Source: Bacteroidota bacterium (lineage in GTDB: Bacteria > Bacteroidota > Ignavibacteria > Ignavibacteriales > Melioribacteraceae). Taken from it: a stretch of DNA of 48,322 bases. The translations under genes and the position numbers were made by a program. Shown piece by piece: positions 24,938 through 34,038 of this stretch (positions are counted from its first letter, which is position 1; each line of letters begins with the position of its first letter). The stretch lies in NCBI GenBank assembly GCA_023381535.1, contig JAMCSN010000020.1, positions 1 to 48,322 on the forward strand, written 5' to 3'. The notes under the pieces are model-generated. The model made no database searches. It saw only the letters and a program-made list of their open reading frames with translations, and had not been told where the DNA came from.

Positions 24938-24939
24938 AA
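24493..24939 (+). CDS. GxxExxY-family protein (predicted PD-(D/E)XK nuclease fold)
   Basis: A 148-aa protein with the name-giving motif G24-F-L-E27-K-V-Y30 and a nuclease-like core D66...E76-L-K78. The family is common in Bacteroidota and cyanobacteria and its function is not established. The last 25 or so residues (from about KSAMIPAS) are encoded by the GC-rich right end of the palindromic element, not by family-typical sequence, so the tail is element-derived. It sits between preT and preA, two subunits of one enzyme, with no evident functional tie to them, and is interpreted as a hitchhiker. The codons around its end differ in composition from the pyrimidine genes. Confidence 0.85.
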   Translation: MLHEELTNKIIGAFFKVYNSLGYGFLEKVYENAMKIELSRMGLKVDQQKSIKVFYDEHNVGDYFADLIVNDLVILELKAAESICEEHEAQLLNYLKATDKEVGLLFNFGKEVKFVRKVFSNENKKSAMIPASTSEARRALNQRSFAFY

Positions 24940-24959
24940 ATTTATTTTAAGGGTAGCAT

Positions 24960-26279
24960 ATGGTTGACTTATCAATTAATTGTGCCGGGATAAAATCTCC
25001 AAATCCGTTCTGGCTTGCGTCGGCGCCTCCTTCAAATTCAGCATATCAAAACTGCAAAGCATTCGAGCAAGGATGGGGCGGAACAGTTTGGAAAACTATC
25101 GGCGAACCCGTGATGAACGTTTTCAATCGTTACGGCGGATTAGATTACAACGGACAGAAAATTTTTGGGTTAAACAACATCGAACTCATCAGCGATAGAC
25201 CGATTGAAATTAATCTGAAAGAAATCGCCGAGACAAAAAAACTTTGGCCCGATCGCGCGGTTGTTGTTTCGCTGATGGTTGAATCAAAAAGAGAAACATG
25301 GCATGAAGTTGTAAAACGCACCATCAATACCGGCTGCGACGGAATAGAATTAAACTACGGCTGCCCGCATGGAATGAGCGAACGCGGTATGGGCGCTGCT
25401 GTCGGACAAGTTCCCGAGTATTGTAAAATGATTACCGAATGGGTTACGGAAGTATCGACAATTCCGGTAATTGTAAAACTCACGCCGAACATCAGCAACA
25501 TTCAACTTCCGGCAAGAGCCGCAAGAGCTGCCGGAGCTAACGCAATTTCACTTATCAATACTATTAATAGTATTATCGGAATAAATCTCGACACGTTCGA
25601 ACTGAAACCAAACGTCGGCGGCTTGGGCGGGCATGGCGGTTATGCCGGTCCCGCAGTAAAACCTATTGCGCTTCATTTGCTTTCGCAAGTTGCTATCGAT
25701 TCCGAAGTGAACTTACCAATATCAGGAATTGGCGGAGTAAGTAATTGGCGAGACGCGCTGGAATTTATATTGCTCGGCGCGTCGAGTGTGCAAGTTTGCA
25801 CCGCTGTAATGCATTACGGTTTCCGAATTGTGAATGATATGATTGAAGGATTGGGTAACTGGATGGAATCAAAAGGATTTACTTCGCTCGATCAAGTTAG
25901 AGGTAAATCTCTGCCGCGTATAAATGATTTTGGAAATTTTGATTTGTTGAACAGGACCATTGCGCGGATCGATCAAACAAAATGTATTCACTGCAATTTG
26001 TGTTACATCGCTTGCGAGGATGCGGCTCATCAATGCATTGATCTAACACCGGTTAATGGACACAACAAAACGGAAGTCCGCGAAAAAGATTGCGTCGGAT
26101 GCGCACTTTGTTCGCTTGTTTGTCCGGTTGAAGGCTGCGTTTCTATGGTAAGAATTGATGACGGCTCTGCATCAAAAACATGGAATCAGTTGATAGATGA
26201 TTTCAAGAAAAGCGGAAAGCCGTTGACTTGGGAAGCACTTGCTGAGTTTCAACATAAACATGGAATTGAAATACATTAA
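24960..26279 (+). CDS. preA: NAD-dependent dihydropyrimidine dehydrogenase subunit PreA
   Basis: A 439-aa protein with a dihydroorotate-dehydrogenase-like FMN barrel (about 1-320) and a two-cluster ferredoxin domain at the C-terminus. N132 and C135 in ELNYGCPHGM match the asparagine and general-acid cysteine of mammalian dihydropyrimidine dehydrogenase (N668 and C671). The clusters are C342-x2-C345-x2-C348-x3-C352 and C378-x2-C381-x2-C384-x3-C388. It reduces uracil and thymine to the dihydro forms with electrons from PreT. It is separated from preT by the GxxExxY element, but both are in the same direction, so stoichiometric expression would need read-through of about 510 bp. Confidence 0.94.
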   Translation: MVDLSINCAGIKSPNPFWLASAPPSNSAYQNCKAFEQGWGGTVWKTIGEPVMNVFNRYGGLDYNGQKIFGLNNIELISDRPIEINLKEIAETKKLWPDRAVVVSLMVESKRETWHEVVKRTINTGCDGIELNYGCPHGMSERGMGAAVGQVPEYCKMITEWVTEVSTIPVIVKLTPNISNIQLPARAARAAGANAISLINTINSIIGINLDTFELKPNVGGLGGHGGYAGPAVKPIALHLLSQVAIDSEVNLPISGIGGVSNWRDALEFILLGASSVQVCTAVMHYGFRIVNDMIEGLGNWMESKGFTSLDQVRGKSLPRINDFGNFDLLNRTIARIDQTKCIHCNLCYIACEDAAHQCIDLTPVNGHNKTEVREKDCVGCALCSLVCPVEGCVSMVRIDDGSASKTWNQLIDDFKKSGKPLTWEALAEFQHKHGIEIH

Positions 26280-26861
26280 ATGATGATCTCAAGAAAAGTA
26301 CCTAAGACGCAATTAACTATATACAAGCGTGTTGAAGGAATGATTTTTTCATTACGGGGTGAAAAGGTAATTCTTGATAGTGATCTGGCTTCAATTTATG
26401 GAGTAACTACAGCTCGACTTAATCAGCAGGTAAAAAGAAATGCAGAAAGATTTCCTTCGGATTTTATTTTCCGACTAACTAAGAAAGAGTTTGAAAGTTT
26501 GATGTTGCAATTTGCAACATCAAATAGTTCGCGCGGTGGAAGAAGGAAATTACCGTTTGCTTTCACAGAGCATGGCGCTATAATGGCTGCTAATATTCTG
26601 AATAGTAACAAAGCTGTTCAAATGAGCGTTCTAGTTGTAAGAGCATTTGTTCAGATTCGTAGAAATATTATTTCATACGGCAGACTTACCAAGCGACTTC
26701 AAGAGCTCGAACGAAAAGTGGTTCATCATGATTATGATATTAAAGAGATCATCGAAGCGATTCGTCAATTAATGGCACCTCCTGAAAAGTCTAAACGCTC
26801 GTACGGGTTTTTAGTTGAAGAACCGAAGGTAAAGTATCAAGTTTCAAAACGAAAAAATTAG
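26280..26861 (+). CDS. ORF6N-domain protein
   Basis: A 193-aa protein with an N-terminal ORF6N domain (about 15-105): the stretch VILDSDLASIYGVTTARLNQQ, then RFPSDFIFRL, FATSNSSRGGRRKLPFAFTEHG and AIMAANIL. This is a phage- and mobile-element-associated DNA-binding domain. A C-terminal helical region (about 125-165) looks like a coiled coil. The start ATG 26280 abuts the preA stop codon directly (ATG 26283 is an alternative). It has no known part in pyrimidine breakdown. It is the third unrelated gene set between members of this operon. Unlike the other two, I see no clear flanking inverted repeat. Confidence 0.88.
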   Translation: MMISRKVPKTQLTIYKRVEGMIFSLRGEKVILDSDLASIYGVTTARLNQQVKRNAERFPSDFIFRLTKKEFESLMLQFATSNSSRGGRRKLPFAFTEHGAIMAANILNSNKAVQMSVLVVRAFVQIRRNIISYGRLTKRLQELERKVVHHDYDIKEIIEAIRQLMAPPEKSKRSYGFLVEEPKVKYQVSKRKN

Positions 26862-26899
26862 TATGAGAAATCAAAATCATTTTTGAAAAGAGGTATAAA

Positions 26900-28288
26900 A
26901 TGTCTCTCCTAATTAAGAACGCGCGTATCATTACTGCAGAACATGATTACACGGCAGATATTTTCATCGAGAATGAAAAAATTACTACAATCGGTGTTGC
27001 GCTAAACATTGCCGCCGATAGGACGATAGACGCGAAAGGAAAATATGTCATTCCCGGCGGAATAGATGTTCACACACACCTTGATATGCCGTTCGGCGGA
27101 ACAACTTCATCTGATAATTTTGAAACGGGAACGCGCGCTGCAGCTTTTGGTGGAACAACATCTATCGTAGATTTTGCAACTCAAGCACGCGGGACAAAAA
27201 TGCGCACGGCTCTTGATACGTGGTTCAAAAAAGCTGAAGGCAAAGCAGCGATCGATTATGGCTTCCACATGATCATCACCGATTTGCCTGAAGCCGATCT
27301 CGGTGACATGAGCGATATGGTGCGCGAAGGCGTTACAAGTTTCAAACTATTCATGGCATATCCGAATGCATTGATGGTTGATGACGCAACAATTTTCCGC
27401 GCAATGAGACATACGGCTTCAAGCGGATCATTAATTTGTATGCACGCTGAAAACGGAAATGTGATCGATATTATTGTTCAGAAAGCTTTGGCGGAAGGAA
27501 AAACTGCACCAATCTATCATGCGTTAACTCGTCCAACTACAGCGGAGGCGGAAGCTGTAAACCGCACAATCGCTCTTTCGCAGATGGCAGGAGCGCCGGT
27601 TTATATTGTTCACCTTTCATGTAACGATGCTCTTGAAAAAGTTGTTGAAGCCCGCGAACTCGGACTTCCGGCTTATGCCGAAACTTGTCCTCAGTATCTT
27701 TTCCTTTCACTTGATGACATGAACAAACCCGGCTTCGAAGATGCAAAAGTTGTTTTCACTCCGCCGTTACGCGAAAAGTGGAATCAAGAAAAACTTTGGG
27801 GGGGATTAAAGAAAAATAATTTGCAAGTCATTTCAACCGATCATTGTCCTTTCTGTTTCAAAGAACAAAAAGAATTGGGCAAAAATGATTTCACAAAAAT
27901 ACCTAACGGCGGGCCCGGCATTGAACACCGCATGCAATTAATTTTCGACGGCGGTGTTGTCGGCAAAAAGATTACGCTGAATCGTTGGGTAGAACTCACA
28001 TCAACTACACCGGCAAAAATATTCGGAATGTTTCCTCGTAAAGGTACAATTGCGCCAGGCTCTGATGCAGACATCGTTATTTGGGATCCAGAAAAAGAAC
28101 ACACCATCTCTGCAAAGACACACCACATGGCAGTTGATTATTCGATGTATGAAGGAAAAAAAGTTAAAGGTGACGCGGAGATTGTTATCTCGCGAGGAGA
28201 AGTCATTGTTGAGAAGGGCAAATTCTTCGGCAAAGCGGGAAGAGGAAATTATGTTAAGAGAAATACTTACGGCAGCGCCTGGAACTAG
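26900..28288 (+). CDS. Dihydropyrimidinase (D-hydantoinase)
   Basis: A 462-aa amidohydrolase with the full dinuclear metal site: H58 and H60 (DVHTH), the carboxylated K149 (SFKLFMAYP), H182 (MHAENG), H238 (VHLSC) and D314 (STDHCPF). Y154 corresponds to the tyrosine used for substrate binding in this family. It opens dihydrouracil to N-carbamoyl-beta-alanine, the step between PreTA and the ureidopropionase. The start ATG 26900 follows AGAGG. It is separated from preA by the ORF6N gene and followed after 58 bp by the permease. Confidence 0.94.
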   Translation: MSLLIKNARIITAEHDYTADIFIENEKITTIGVALNIAADRTIDAKGKYVIPGGIDVHTHLDMPFGGTTSSDNFETGTRAAAFGGTTSIVDFATQARGTKMRTALDTWFKKAEGKAAIDYGFHMIITDLPEADLGDMSDMVREGVTSFKLFMAYPNALMVDDATIFRAMRHTASSGSLICMHAENGNVIDIIVQKALAEGKTAPIYHALTRPTTAEAEAVNRTIALSQMAGAPVYIVHLSCNDALEKVVEARELGLPAYAETCPQYLFLSLDDMNKPGFEDAKVVFTPPLREKWNQEKLWGGLKKNNLQVISTDHCPFCFKEQKELGKNDFTKIPNGGPGIEHRMQLIFDGGVVGKKITLNRWVELTSTTPAKIFGMFPRKGTIAPGSDADIVIWDPEKEHTISAKTHHMAVDYSMYEGKKVKGDAEIVISRGEVIVEKGKFFGKAGRGNYVKRNTYGSAWN

Positions 28289-28346
28289 CAAAATATTTTT
28301 CGAATAATTATTTGAAAAGTTTTTATTCATTCATGAAAGGAACAAG

Positions 28347-29765
28347 ATGGAGAACCTTACCCCAGGCGGTTTGGTAGAAACTGATTTATCCGCACTTACC
28401 GATTCAAGACTTTTCAATCACGATCTTTCTCCGACAAAAATTAAAGAGAGAACATGGGGAACGTATAACATTGCATCTCTCTGGATCGGCATGAGTGTCT
28501 GCATTACAACTTACATGCTGGCAAGCGGATTAATTGCCGGCGGAATGAACTGGTGGCAGGCGTTAGTCACGATAGCATTGGGCAACGTCATCGTTCTCGT
28601 TCCAATGGTTTTGAACGCACATGCTGGAACGAAATATGGAATTCCATTTCCGGTTCTTGCGAGATCTGCATTCGGAACCCTTGGTTCAAATGTTCCGGCA
28701 ATTCTGCGTGCAATTGTTGCATGCGGATGGTTCGGTATCCAAACATGGATTGGCGGGCAAGCATTGAATTCTCTTATTAGCATACTGATTCCACAATGGG
28801 GTGTTTGGAGTTTAGGATCAGCAACTAGCTTTCTTATTTTCTGGGCGATGAATGTTTATTTCATTATCAATGGAATGGAATCGATACGATGGCTTGAAGC
28901 GCTTGGCGCACCATTTCTTCTTGTTGTTGGAATTGCATTATTGGTCTGGGCGTACGTTAAAGGTGGTGGCTTCGGACCGATTTTGAGTCAGCCAAGCAAA
29001 TTTCAAACGGTGGGAGAGTTCTGGAGATTTTTTATTCCTTCTCTAACCGGTATGGTGGGATATTGGGCAACGCTCTCGCTTAACATTCCGGATTTTTCTC
29101 GATTTGCAAAAAGTCAGAAAGCACAAATAGTTGGTCAGGCAATCGGTTTGCCGCCAACAATGGCATTGTACTCGTTCATTGGTGTTGCAGTTACATCTGC
29201 AACCGTTGTAATTTTTGGCGAGGCACTTTGGGATCCGGTTGTACTCCTTTCTAAATTTCAGAATCCGATTATCGTTGTAATATCAATGCTGGCATTGCTG
29301 ATAGCAACATTAACCACAAACATAGCAGCGAATGTGGTTTCTCCGGCAAATGATTTCTCAAATATCTATCCGAAGAAAATTACTTTTATCCGCGGCGGAA
29401 TGATGACAGCGGTTCTCGGTATTGTAATCATGCCGTGGAAATTGCTGTCGGATTATAGTTCATACATCTTCGGCTGGTTAGTTGGATATTCAAGCTTCTT
29501 GGGACCGATCGCCGGAATTTTAATTTGCGATTATTTTCTTGTGAAGAAAAGAAAATTAACTGTGATTGATCTTTACAGACGTGGCGGCGAATACGAGTAC
29601 AAAAATGGTTTCAACATAAAAGCTATAATTGCATTAGCTGCGGGTATAGTCGTTGCACTTATCGGATTACTCGTTCCATCGCTCCGCTTTCTGTACGATT
29701 ATGCTTGGTTCGTTGGCTTTGCGGTTTCATTTTGTGTCTATCTAATAATAATGAAAAATAAATAA
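28347..29765 (+). CDS. NCS1-family nucleobase/hydantoin permease
   Basis: A 472-aa inner-membrane transporter with about 12 helices. Family landmarks are NIASLWIGMSVCITTYMLA (first helix), GTKYGIPFPVLARSAFG (about 93-109), IQTWIGGQAL and the NPISNFSxF-like region NIPDFSRFAKSQ. NCS1 members carry uracil, cytosine, allantoin or hydantoins with Na+ or H+. Its position after dihydropyrimidinase makes uracil/thymine or a dihydropyrimidine the likely substrate. It is the last gene of the catabolic cluster. Confidence 0.9.
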   Translation: MENLTPGGLVETDLSALTDSRLFNHDLSPTKIKERTWGTYNIASLWIGMSVCITTYMLASGLIAGGMNWWQALVTIALGNVIVLVPMVLNAHAGTKYGIPFPVLARSAFGTLGSNVPAILRAIVACGWFGIQTWIGGQALNSLISILIPQWGVWSLGSATSFLIFWAMNVYFIINGMESIRWLEALGAPFLLVVGIALLVWAYVKGGGFGPILSQPSKFQTVGEFWRFFIPSLTGMVGYWATLSLNIPDFSRFAKSQKAQIVGQAIGLPPTMALYSFIGVAVTSATVVIFGEALWDPVVLLSKFQNPIIVVISMLALLIATLTTNIAANVVSPANDFSNIYPKKITFIRGGMMTAVLGIVIMPWKLLSDYSSYIFGWLVGYSSFLGPIAGILICDYFLVKKRKLTVIDLYRRGGEYEYKNGFNIKAIIALAAGIVVALIGLLVPSLRFLYDYAWFVGFAVSFCVYLIIMKNK

Positions 29766-29801
29766 AGTGTGGAAGCTTAGATTCAAACCTAAATAAAGGC
29801 G

Positions 29802-29888
29802 CTTCTAAAAACTACAATTTTCTCTGCGTTATTTGCGCTTTCTTTGTGTACTCAGCGCGAAATTTTTAAAAACAACAGTTTTTAGAAG
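29802..29888. repeat. Palindrome-ended intergenic element, copy 2 (about 87 bp)
   Basis: CTTCTAAAAACT (29802-29813) and its exact reverse complement (29877-29888) bracket a core with the words TCTGCGTT, TTTGCGC and TTTGTG. The same ends occur at 14887-14987, but the cores differ. It lies 36 bp after the permease stop; the rest of 29766-30056 shows no gene. Transcribed, it would fold into a long hairpin and could help end the pyrimidine transcript. Confidence 0.7.
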
Positions 29889-30056
29889 TGCTTATAAGTA
29901 AATCGATAGAGAGTCTCATTGCCCCTTGAATCTAAAAAAAATTGTTCACAATGACTGGAACAAGCAAACAGTTGCGATGTTTTAATGATGAATTAGTTTC
30001 GGGTGTTGGGTAACTTTCTGAAGAAAGAATTTTTAATTATTCAAGGTGATAAAATC

Positions 30057-30233
30057 ATGTTTGAAAACATAGGCGGTGGAGAATTAATTATTATCCTTCT
30101 CGTTGTAATTGTTTTGTTCGGCCCCAAAAAAATTCCGGAACTTGCTCAAGGTGTTGGCAAAGGTATCCGCGAATTCAAGAAAGCCGTTAAGGGAGTTGAA
30201 GACGAAATTAAGGATGCAGCAAAGAAAGATTAG
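30057..30233 (+). CDS. tatA: Twin-arginine translocase subunit TatA/E
   Basis: A 58-aa protein with one N-terminal helix (about 9-21), the FGPKKIPEL hinge and a short amphipathic helix followed by a charged tail. The true start is ATG 30057 behind AAGGTG; an upstream GTG at 30003 would add 18 residues that do not fit the family. TatA forms the pore through which folded proteins cross the inner membrane. TatC is not in the window. It has no obvious link to either neighbour. Confidence 0.92.
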   Translation: MFENIGGGELIIILLVVIVLFGPKKIPELAQGVGKGIREFKKAVKGVEDEIKDAAKKD

Positions 30234-30470
30234 TCACTTCACAGAATTCTCTAACGGTTTTTGATAAAACGAAAAAGAAAACTATTTTTCGGTTGGAATT
30301 GTTTGAAAGTTAGTAATACGAATCGATCCCGCTGCAAAGGGACGGTTACGAAAAATCTTCAAAAATAAAAGTTGGACTTGATCCAAAGGACAGGTACCAT
30401 GGAAACTTGCCGAAACAAACCCACAACAATTTTCTGTGTTAACGTTTTCACAAAGTGATTTGGAGGAACG
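30234..30470 (+). promoter_or_regulatory. Leader region of the pantothenate operon, with a 19-codon upstream frame
   Basis: Three small structures are visible: CGAAAAA-8-TTTTTCG (30270-30291), which may terminate tatA; TCCC-8-GGGA near 30330; and TTGGA-5-TCCAA near 30375. A 19-codon frame from ATG 30399 to TGA 30458 ends 12 bp before panB. It is not enriched in any one amino acid and may be chance. No known riboswitch was recognised. Confidence 0.3.
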
Positions 30471-31262
30471 ATGAAAACGATTAATGAATTTCAGAAAATG
30501 AAAAATGAGAAGAGGAAAATCTCGGTCGTAACATGTTACGATTACTGGTCTGCACGCATCATTGACGGAACCGACATCGACGCTGTTCTTGTCGGCGACA
30601 GCGCCGCTATGGTGATGCACGGATACGAAACTACGATCAATGCGGAATTGGAAATGATGAGCTATCACGTTGCTGCAGTGAAGCGCGGACTCAAAAATAA
30701 ATTTCTGATTGCCGACCTTCCATTTCTTGCTCACAAGAAAAGCAAAGAAATTCTTGTAGATGCGGTTGACCGCCTCATGAAAGCCGGCGCACAAGCAATT
30801 AAAATTGAAGGCGCGAACGGCAACATTGAGATCATAAAAAATTTGGTTGATACCGGAATACCGATTATGGGGCATCTCGGTTTAACACCGCAATCGGTAA
30901 ATCAACTCGGCGGATTCAAATTGCAGGGGACAAATGAAACGGCGTCGGAAAAAATTTTGAATGATTCTCGTTTACTTCAGCAAGCCGGATGTTTTTCGAT
31001 TGTGCTTGAAATGGTTCCGGCTCAACTTGCAAAATTAATTTCGGAAGAGTTGACGGTACCAACAATCGGTATTGGCGCCGGTGTTTATACCGACGGACAA
31101 GTTTTGGTGCTTCATGATTTGTTGGGACTGTCCAACGGATTCAATCCGAAATTTTTGAGGAAATACTTAGACGGTTCCGAATTAATCAGAAGTGCATTAA
31201 ACAATTTCAATTCTGATGTGAAGAAAGAAAACTATCCCGGTGAGAAGGAGAGTTACCATTGA
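30471..31262 (+). CDS. panB: 3-methyl-2-oxobutanoate hydroxymethyltransferase
   Basis: A 263-aa cytoplasmic enzyme that adds a hydroxymethyl group from methylene-tetrahydrofolate to 2-oxoisovalerate, giving ketopantoate. The family motifs are present: VVTCYDYWSARI (18-29), the Mg-binding VGDSAAMVMHGYETT, DLPFLAH, a KIEGA lysine, GHLGLTPQSVNQLGGFK and IGIGAG. ATG 30471 has GGAGG seven bases upstream. Its stop TGA overlaps the TTG start of panC. The substrate comes from the ilv operon a few kilobases downstream. Confidence 0.96.
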   Translation: MKTINEFQKMKNEKRKISVVTCYDYWSARIIDGTDIDAVLVGDSAAMVMHGYETTINAELEMMSYHVAAVKRGLKNKFLIADLPFLAHKKSKEILVDAVDRLMKAGAQAIKIEGANGNIEIIKNLVDTGIPIMGHLGLTPQSVNQLGGFKLQGTNETASEKILNDSRLLQQAGCFSIVLEMVPAQLAKLISEELTVPTIGIGAGVYTDGQVLVLHDLLGLSNGFNPKFLRKYLDGSELIRSALNNFNSDVKKENYPGEKESYH

Positions 31263-32023
31263 CGCAGATAATCCGGTCGGTTCGCGAATGGAAAGAAGTT
31301 TTGAATTCAGGAATTCTTTCGGGAAAGAAAATCGGTTTTGTTCCAACGATGGGCGCGCTTCATAAAGGCCACTCATCACTGATTGAACGAAGCGTTGGTG
31401 AAAACGATTTTACGGTTGTCAGCATTTTTGTTAATCCCACACAATTCAACGATCCGAAAGATTTGCAGAATTACCCGCGCACGTTCGAAGATGATCTCAA
31501 ACTTATCCGTGATTTGAAAGCTGATTTTCTATTCTATCCGGATTATTCAGACATTTATAATGACAACTTCAAATACAAAATAAGCGAGAGCGAGCTTAGC
31601 AAAATTTTGTGCGGAAAATTTCGCCCCGGACATTTTGACGGAGTGCTAACGGTTGTGATGAAACTGCTGAATATCGTTAGACCGGACAAAGCATATTTCG
31701 GCGAGAAGGATTATCAGCAGTATTTGTTGATTGACGGAATGTGCAAAGCGTTTTTTCTTGATGTTGAAATTATTTCGTGTCCGATTGTGCGCGAACCGGA
31801 AGGACTTGCTCTAAGTTCGCGCAATGCGCTTCTGACAAAAGAAGAAAAATTTTTTGCACAAAACTTTCCCCGGTTATTGAAAACGAAAAAATCATGTGAA
31901 GCAATAAAAAGTGAATTGGAAAAACTTGGTTTTAAGGTGGATTACATCGAAGAAGTAGGAAACAGAAGATTCGGCGCGGTTCACGTCGGCAAAGTGAGGT
32001 TGATCGATAATGTCGAAATATAA
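31259..32023 (+). CDS. panC: Pantothenate synthetase
   Basis: A 254-aa ATP-dependent ligase that joins pantoate and beta-alanine. It shows the HIGH-like PTMGALHKGHSSLI, FVNPTQFN, the YPRTFEDD region, FGEKDYQQ and SSRNALL. It is some 25-30 residues shorter than common homologues because the helical C-terminal part is trimmed; the catalytic motifs are intact. The start is TTG 31259 overlapping the panB stop (TTGA), with GGAGAG upstream, so translation is coupled. Its beta-alanine could come from PanD or from the uracil pathway genes. Confidence 0.94.
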   Translation: MTQIIRSVREWKEVLNSGILSGKKIGFVPTMGALHKGHSSLIERSVGENDFTVVSIFVNPTQFNDPKDLQNYPRTFEDDLKLIRDLKADFLFYPDYSDIYNDNFKYKISESELSKILCGKFRPGHFDGVLTVVMKLLNIVRPDKAYFGEKDYQQYLLIDGMCKAFFLDVEIISCPIVREPEGLALSSRNALLTKEEKFFAQNFPRLLKTKKSCEAIKSELEKLGFKVDYIEEVGNRRFGAVHVGKVRLIDNVEI

Positions 32024-33239
32024 AATACTATTTAAAATCAGCGGTTCAATTGCCGCGTACAAAAGCGCGTATGTGATTTCGAAACTTGTTCAAAACGGAT
32101 TTGAAGTTAAAACCGTTGCGACCGAAAGCGCTTTGAAGTTCATCGGCAAAGCAACGTTCGAAGGACTGACCGGTAACCCGGTTTACACCGACTCGTTTGC
32201 TGACGGCGAAATGATGAGCCACATCAATCTGATGAAGTGGGCGGACTTAATAATTCTTTGTCCGGCATCGGCTAATACAATCAACAAACTTGCAAATGGA
32301 ATCGGAGACAATTTACTTACTGCGCTTTTCCTCGCGTTCGATTGGTCTAAACCGTATCTAATCGTTCTCGCAATGAACACAAATATGTTCGATCATCCGG
32401 CAACGCAAAGTTCATTGAGAAAACTAAATGAGTGGGGTGTCAAGATTTTGCCGACGGCAGAAGGATATCTTGCATGCGGCGATACGGGGCGCGGAAAACT
32501 TCTTGAACCGGATGAAATTTACGAATACATTTTATTAGCGCTGAATCAAAAAACAATCAAACCGGCAAAGAAACTAAAAGTGCTGATCACTTCAGGCGGG
32601 ACAAAAGAAAATATTGACGGAGTTAGATTTATTTCGAATCTTAGTACCGGAAAAACCGCCGCTTCCATTGCCGATTATTTTTTACGGCGGGGACATGATG
32701 TAACTTATCTTCACACGTTCGATGCAGCGGTACCGAAATCGAATTGTGTGAAAGCCGAATACCTGACATTTAGCGAGTTGGATGCACAAATAAAAAACAT
32801 TCTCGGCAAAGACAATTTTGATGCGGCGATTCATCTTGCGGCTGTAAGTGATTACTCGCTTGATTCCATCGAAGTTAGCGATCAAAATCTGGTTGCGCCG
32901 CTGAAGGAAAAGATTGATTCGGAAAGTGAGAAACTCATTTTGAACTTGAAAAAGAATCCGAAGATTATTGACAGCTTGAGAAGTTATTCGAAAAATAAAA
33001 ATCTTAAAGTTGTCGGCTTCAAACTCACAAACAATGCCGATGAGCAGACAAAAGTTTCTATGGTCCGAAAATTGGTAGATCATTCCAATTGCGATTATGT
33101 TGTGCTTAACGACAAAAACGATCGGAACGAAAATGTTCAGGTTAATTTTAAAATTTTCAATAAGACAAAAGAAACTGTATCATGCAAGACTTCAACAGAG
33201 CTTGCCGGAATGTTGGAAGAATTTTTAACAAACGCCTAA
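32010..33239 (+). CDS. coaBC: Bifunctional phosphopantothenoylcysteine decarboxylase/phosphopantothenate-cysteine ligase
   Basis: A 409-aa fusion. The N-terminal CoaC flavoprotein (about 1-180) has [11 protein letters not shown], the active-site H in [21 protein letters not shown], the [10 protein letters not shown] motif and [10 protein letters not shown]. The C-terminal CoaB ligase begins [20 protein letters not shown] and has a VGFKLTNNA segment. Together they convert 4'-phosphopantothenate to 4'-phosphopantetheine in two steps. The gene overlaps panC by 14 bp, which again argues for a single transcript with coupled translation. Confidence 0.95.
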   Translation: MSKYKILFKISGSIAAYKSAYVISKLVQNGFEVKTVATESALKFIGKATFEGLTGNPVYTDSFADGEMMSHINLMKWADLIILCPASANTINKLANGIGDNLLTALFLAFDWSKPYLIVLAMNTNMFDHPATQSSLRKLNEWGVKILPTAEGYLACGDTGRGKLLEPDEIYEYILLALNQKTIKPAKKLKVLITSGGTKENIDGVRFISNLSTGKTAASIADYFLRRGHDVTYLHTFDAAVPKSNCVKAEYLTFSELDAQIKNILGKDNFDAAIHLAAVSDYSLDSIEVSDQNLVAPLKEKIDSESEKLILNLKKNPKIIDSLRSYSKNKNLKVVGFKLTNNADEQTKVSMVRKLVDHSNCDYVVLNDKNDRNENVQVNFKIFNKTKETVSCKTSTELAGMLEEFLTNA

Positions 33240-33249
33240 AGAGGAACAA

Positions 33250-34038
33250 ATGATACTCTGCATCGATGTCGGCAACACGCAAATATTTGGCGGTGTATTC
33301 AGCGGAAAAGAACTTGTACTTCAGTTCAGAAAGACATCGCGTCAGCAGTTTTCGTCGGATGAAATTGGGATATTCCTCCGGTCGGTTCTAAGCGCGAATA
33401 AAATCGATCCCGATTCCGTGAAGGATATTTCCATTTGCAGTGTGGTTCCGGATCTGAACCATTCGCTCCGCAGCGGCTGTCTTAAATATTTTGATGCCGA
33501 ACCGTTCTTTTTAAAACCCGGTGTTAAAACCGGATTGAAAATTAAGTACAGAAATCCGCTTGAAGTTGGTGCCGATAGAATTGCAAATGCAATTGCCGCC
33601 ATGCATTTATTCCCGAACAAAAATTTAATTGTTGTCGATTTCGGAACCGCCACAACTTTTTGTGTTATCAGTAAATCAAAAGAATATTTGGGCGGAATAA
33701 TTCTTCCCGGATTAAAAATTTCTATGGAAGCTCTCGAAAACAGTACGGCTCAGCTGCCAAAAGTTGAAATCAAAGAAATCGAAGATGTGATTGGAAGATC
33801 AACCGTTGAAAGCATTCAATCCGGTTTGTATCACGGACAGATCGGAATGGTTCGCGAAATTAAATCAAAAATAATTAAAGAAGCTTTTACCGATGAAGAT
33901 CCGGTTGTGATCGGCACAGGAGGTTTCGCTAGACTTTTTGAAACTTCAAAACTTTTTAATGTAATTAACCAGACCCTCGTTCTCGAAGGACTTTATTATG
34001 CCTACATGATGAACGGAAAACCGGAAAAGGAAAATTGA
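33250..34038 (+). CDS. coaX: Type III pantothenate kinase
   Basis: A 262-aa kinase of the ASKHA fold. The phosphate-binding loop is [14 protein letters not shown] (4-17), [11 protein letters not shown] is the substrate motif, [10 protein letters not shown] the second phosphate loop, and GGIILPG and GTGGFA follow. Type III kinases phosphorylate pantothenate, need a monovalent cation and are not inhibited by CoA. It starts 10 bp after coaBC and ends in TGA overlapping the panD start. The operon thus covers pantothenate to phosphopantetheine; coaD and coaE are elsewhere. Confidence 0.94.
   Translation: MILCIDVGNTQIFGGVFSGKELVLQFRKTSRQQFSSDEIGIFLRSVLSANKIDPDSVKDISICSVVPDLNHSLRSGCLKYFDAEPFFLKPGVKTGLKIKYRNPLEVGADRIANAIAAMHLFPNKNLIVVDFGTATTFCVISKSKEYLGGIILPGLKISMEALENSTAQLPKVEIKEIEDVIGRSTVESIQSGLYHGQIGMVREIKSKIIKEAFTDEDPVVIGTGGFARLFETSKLFNVINQTLVLEGLYYAYMMNGKPEKEN

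Noticed and set aside
30399..30458. 19-codon upstream frame before panB as a leader peptide
   Set aside because: It has no enrichment for any regulatory amino acid and is short enough to be chance; noted within the intergenic entry only.
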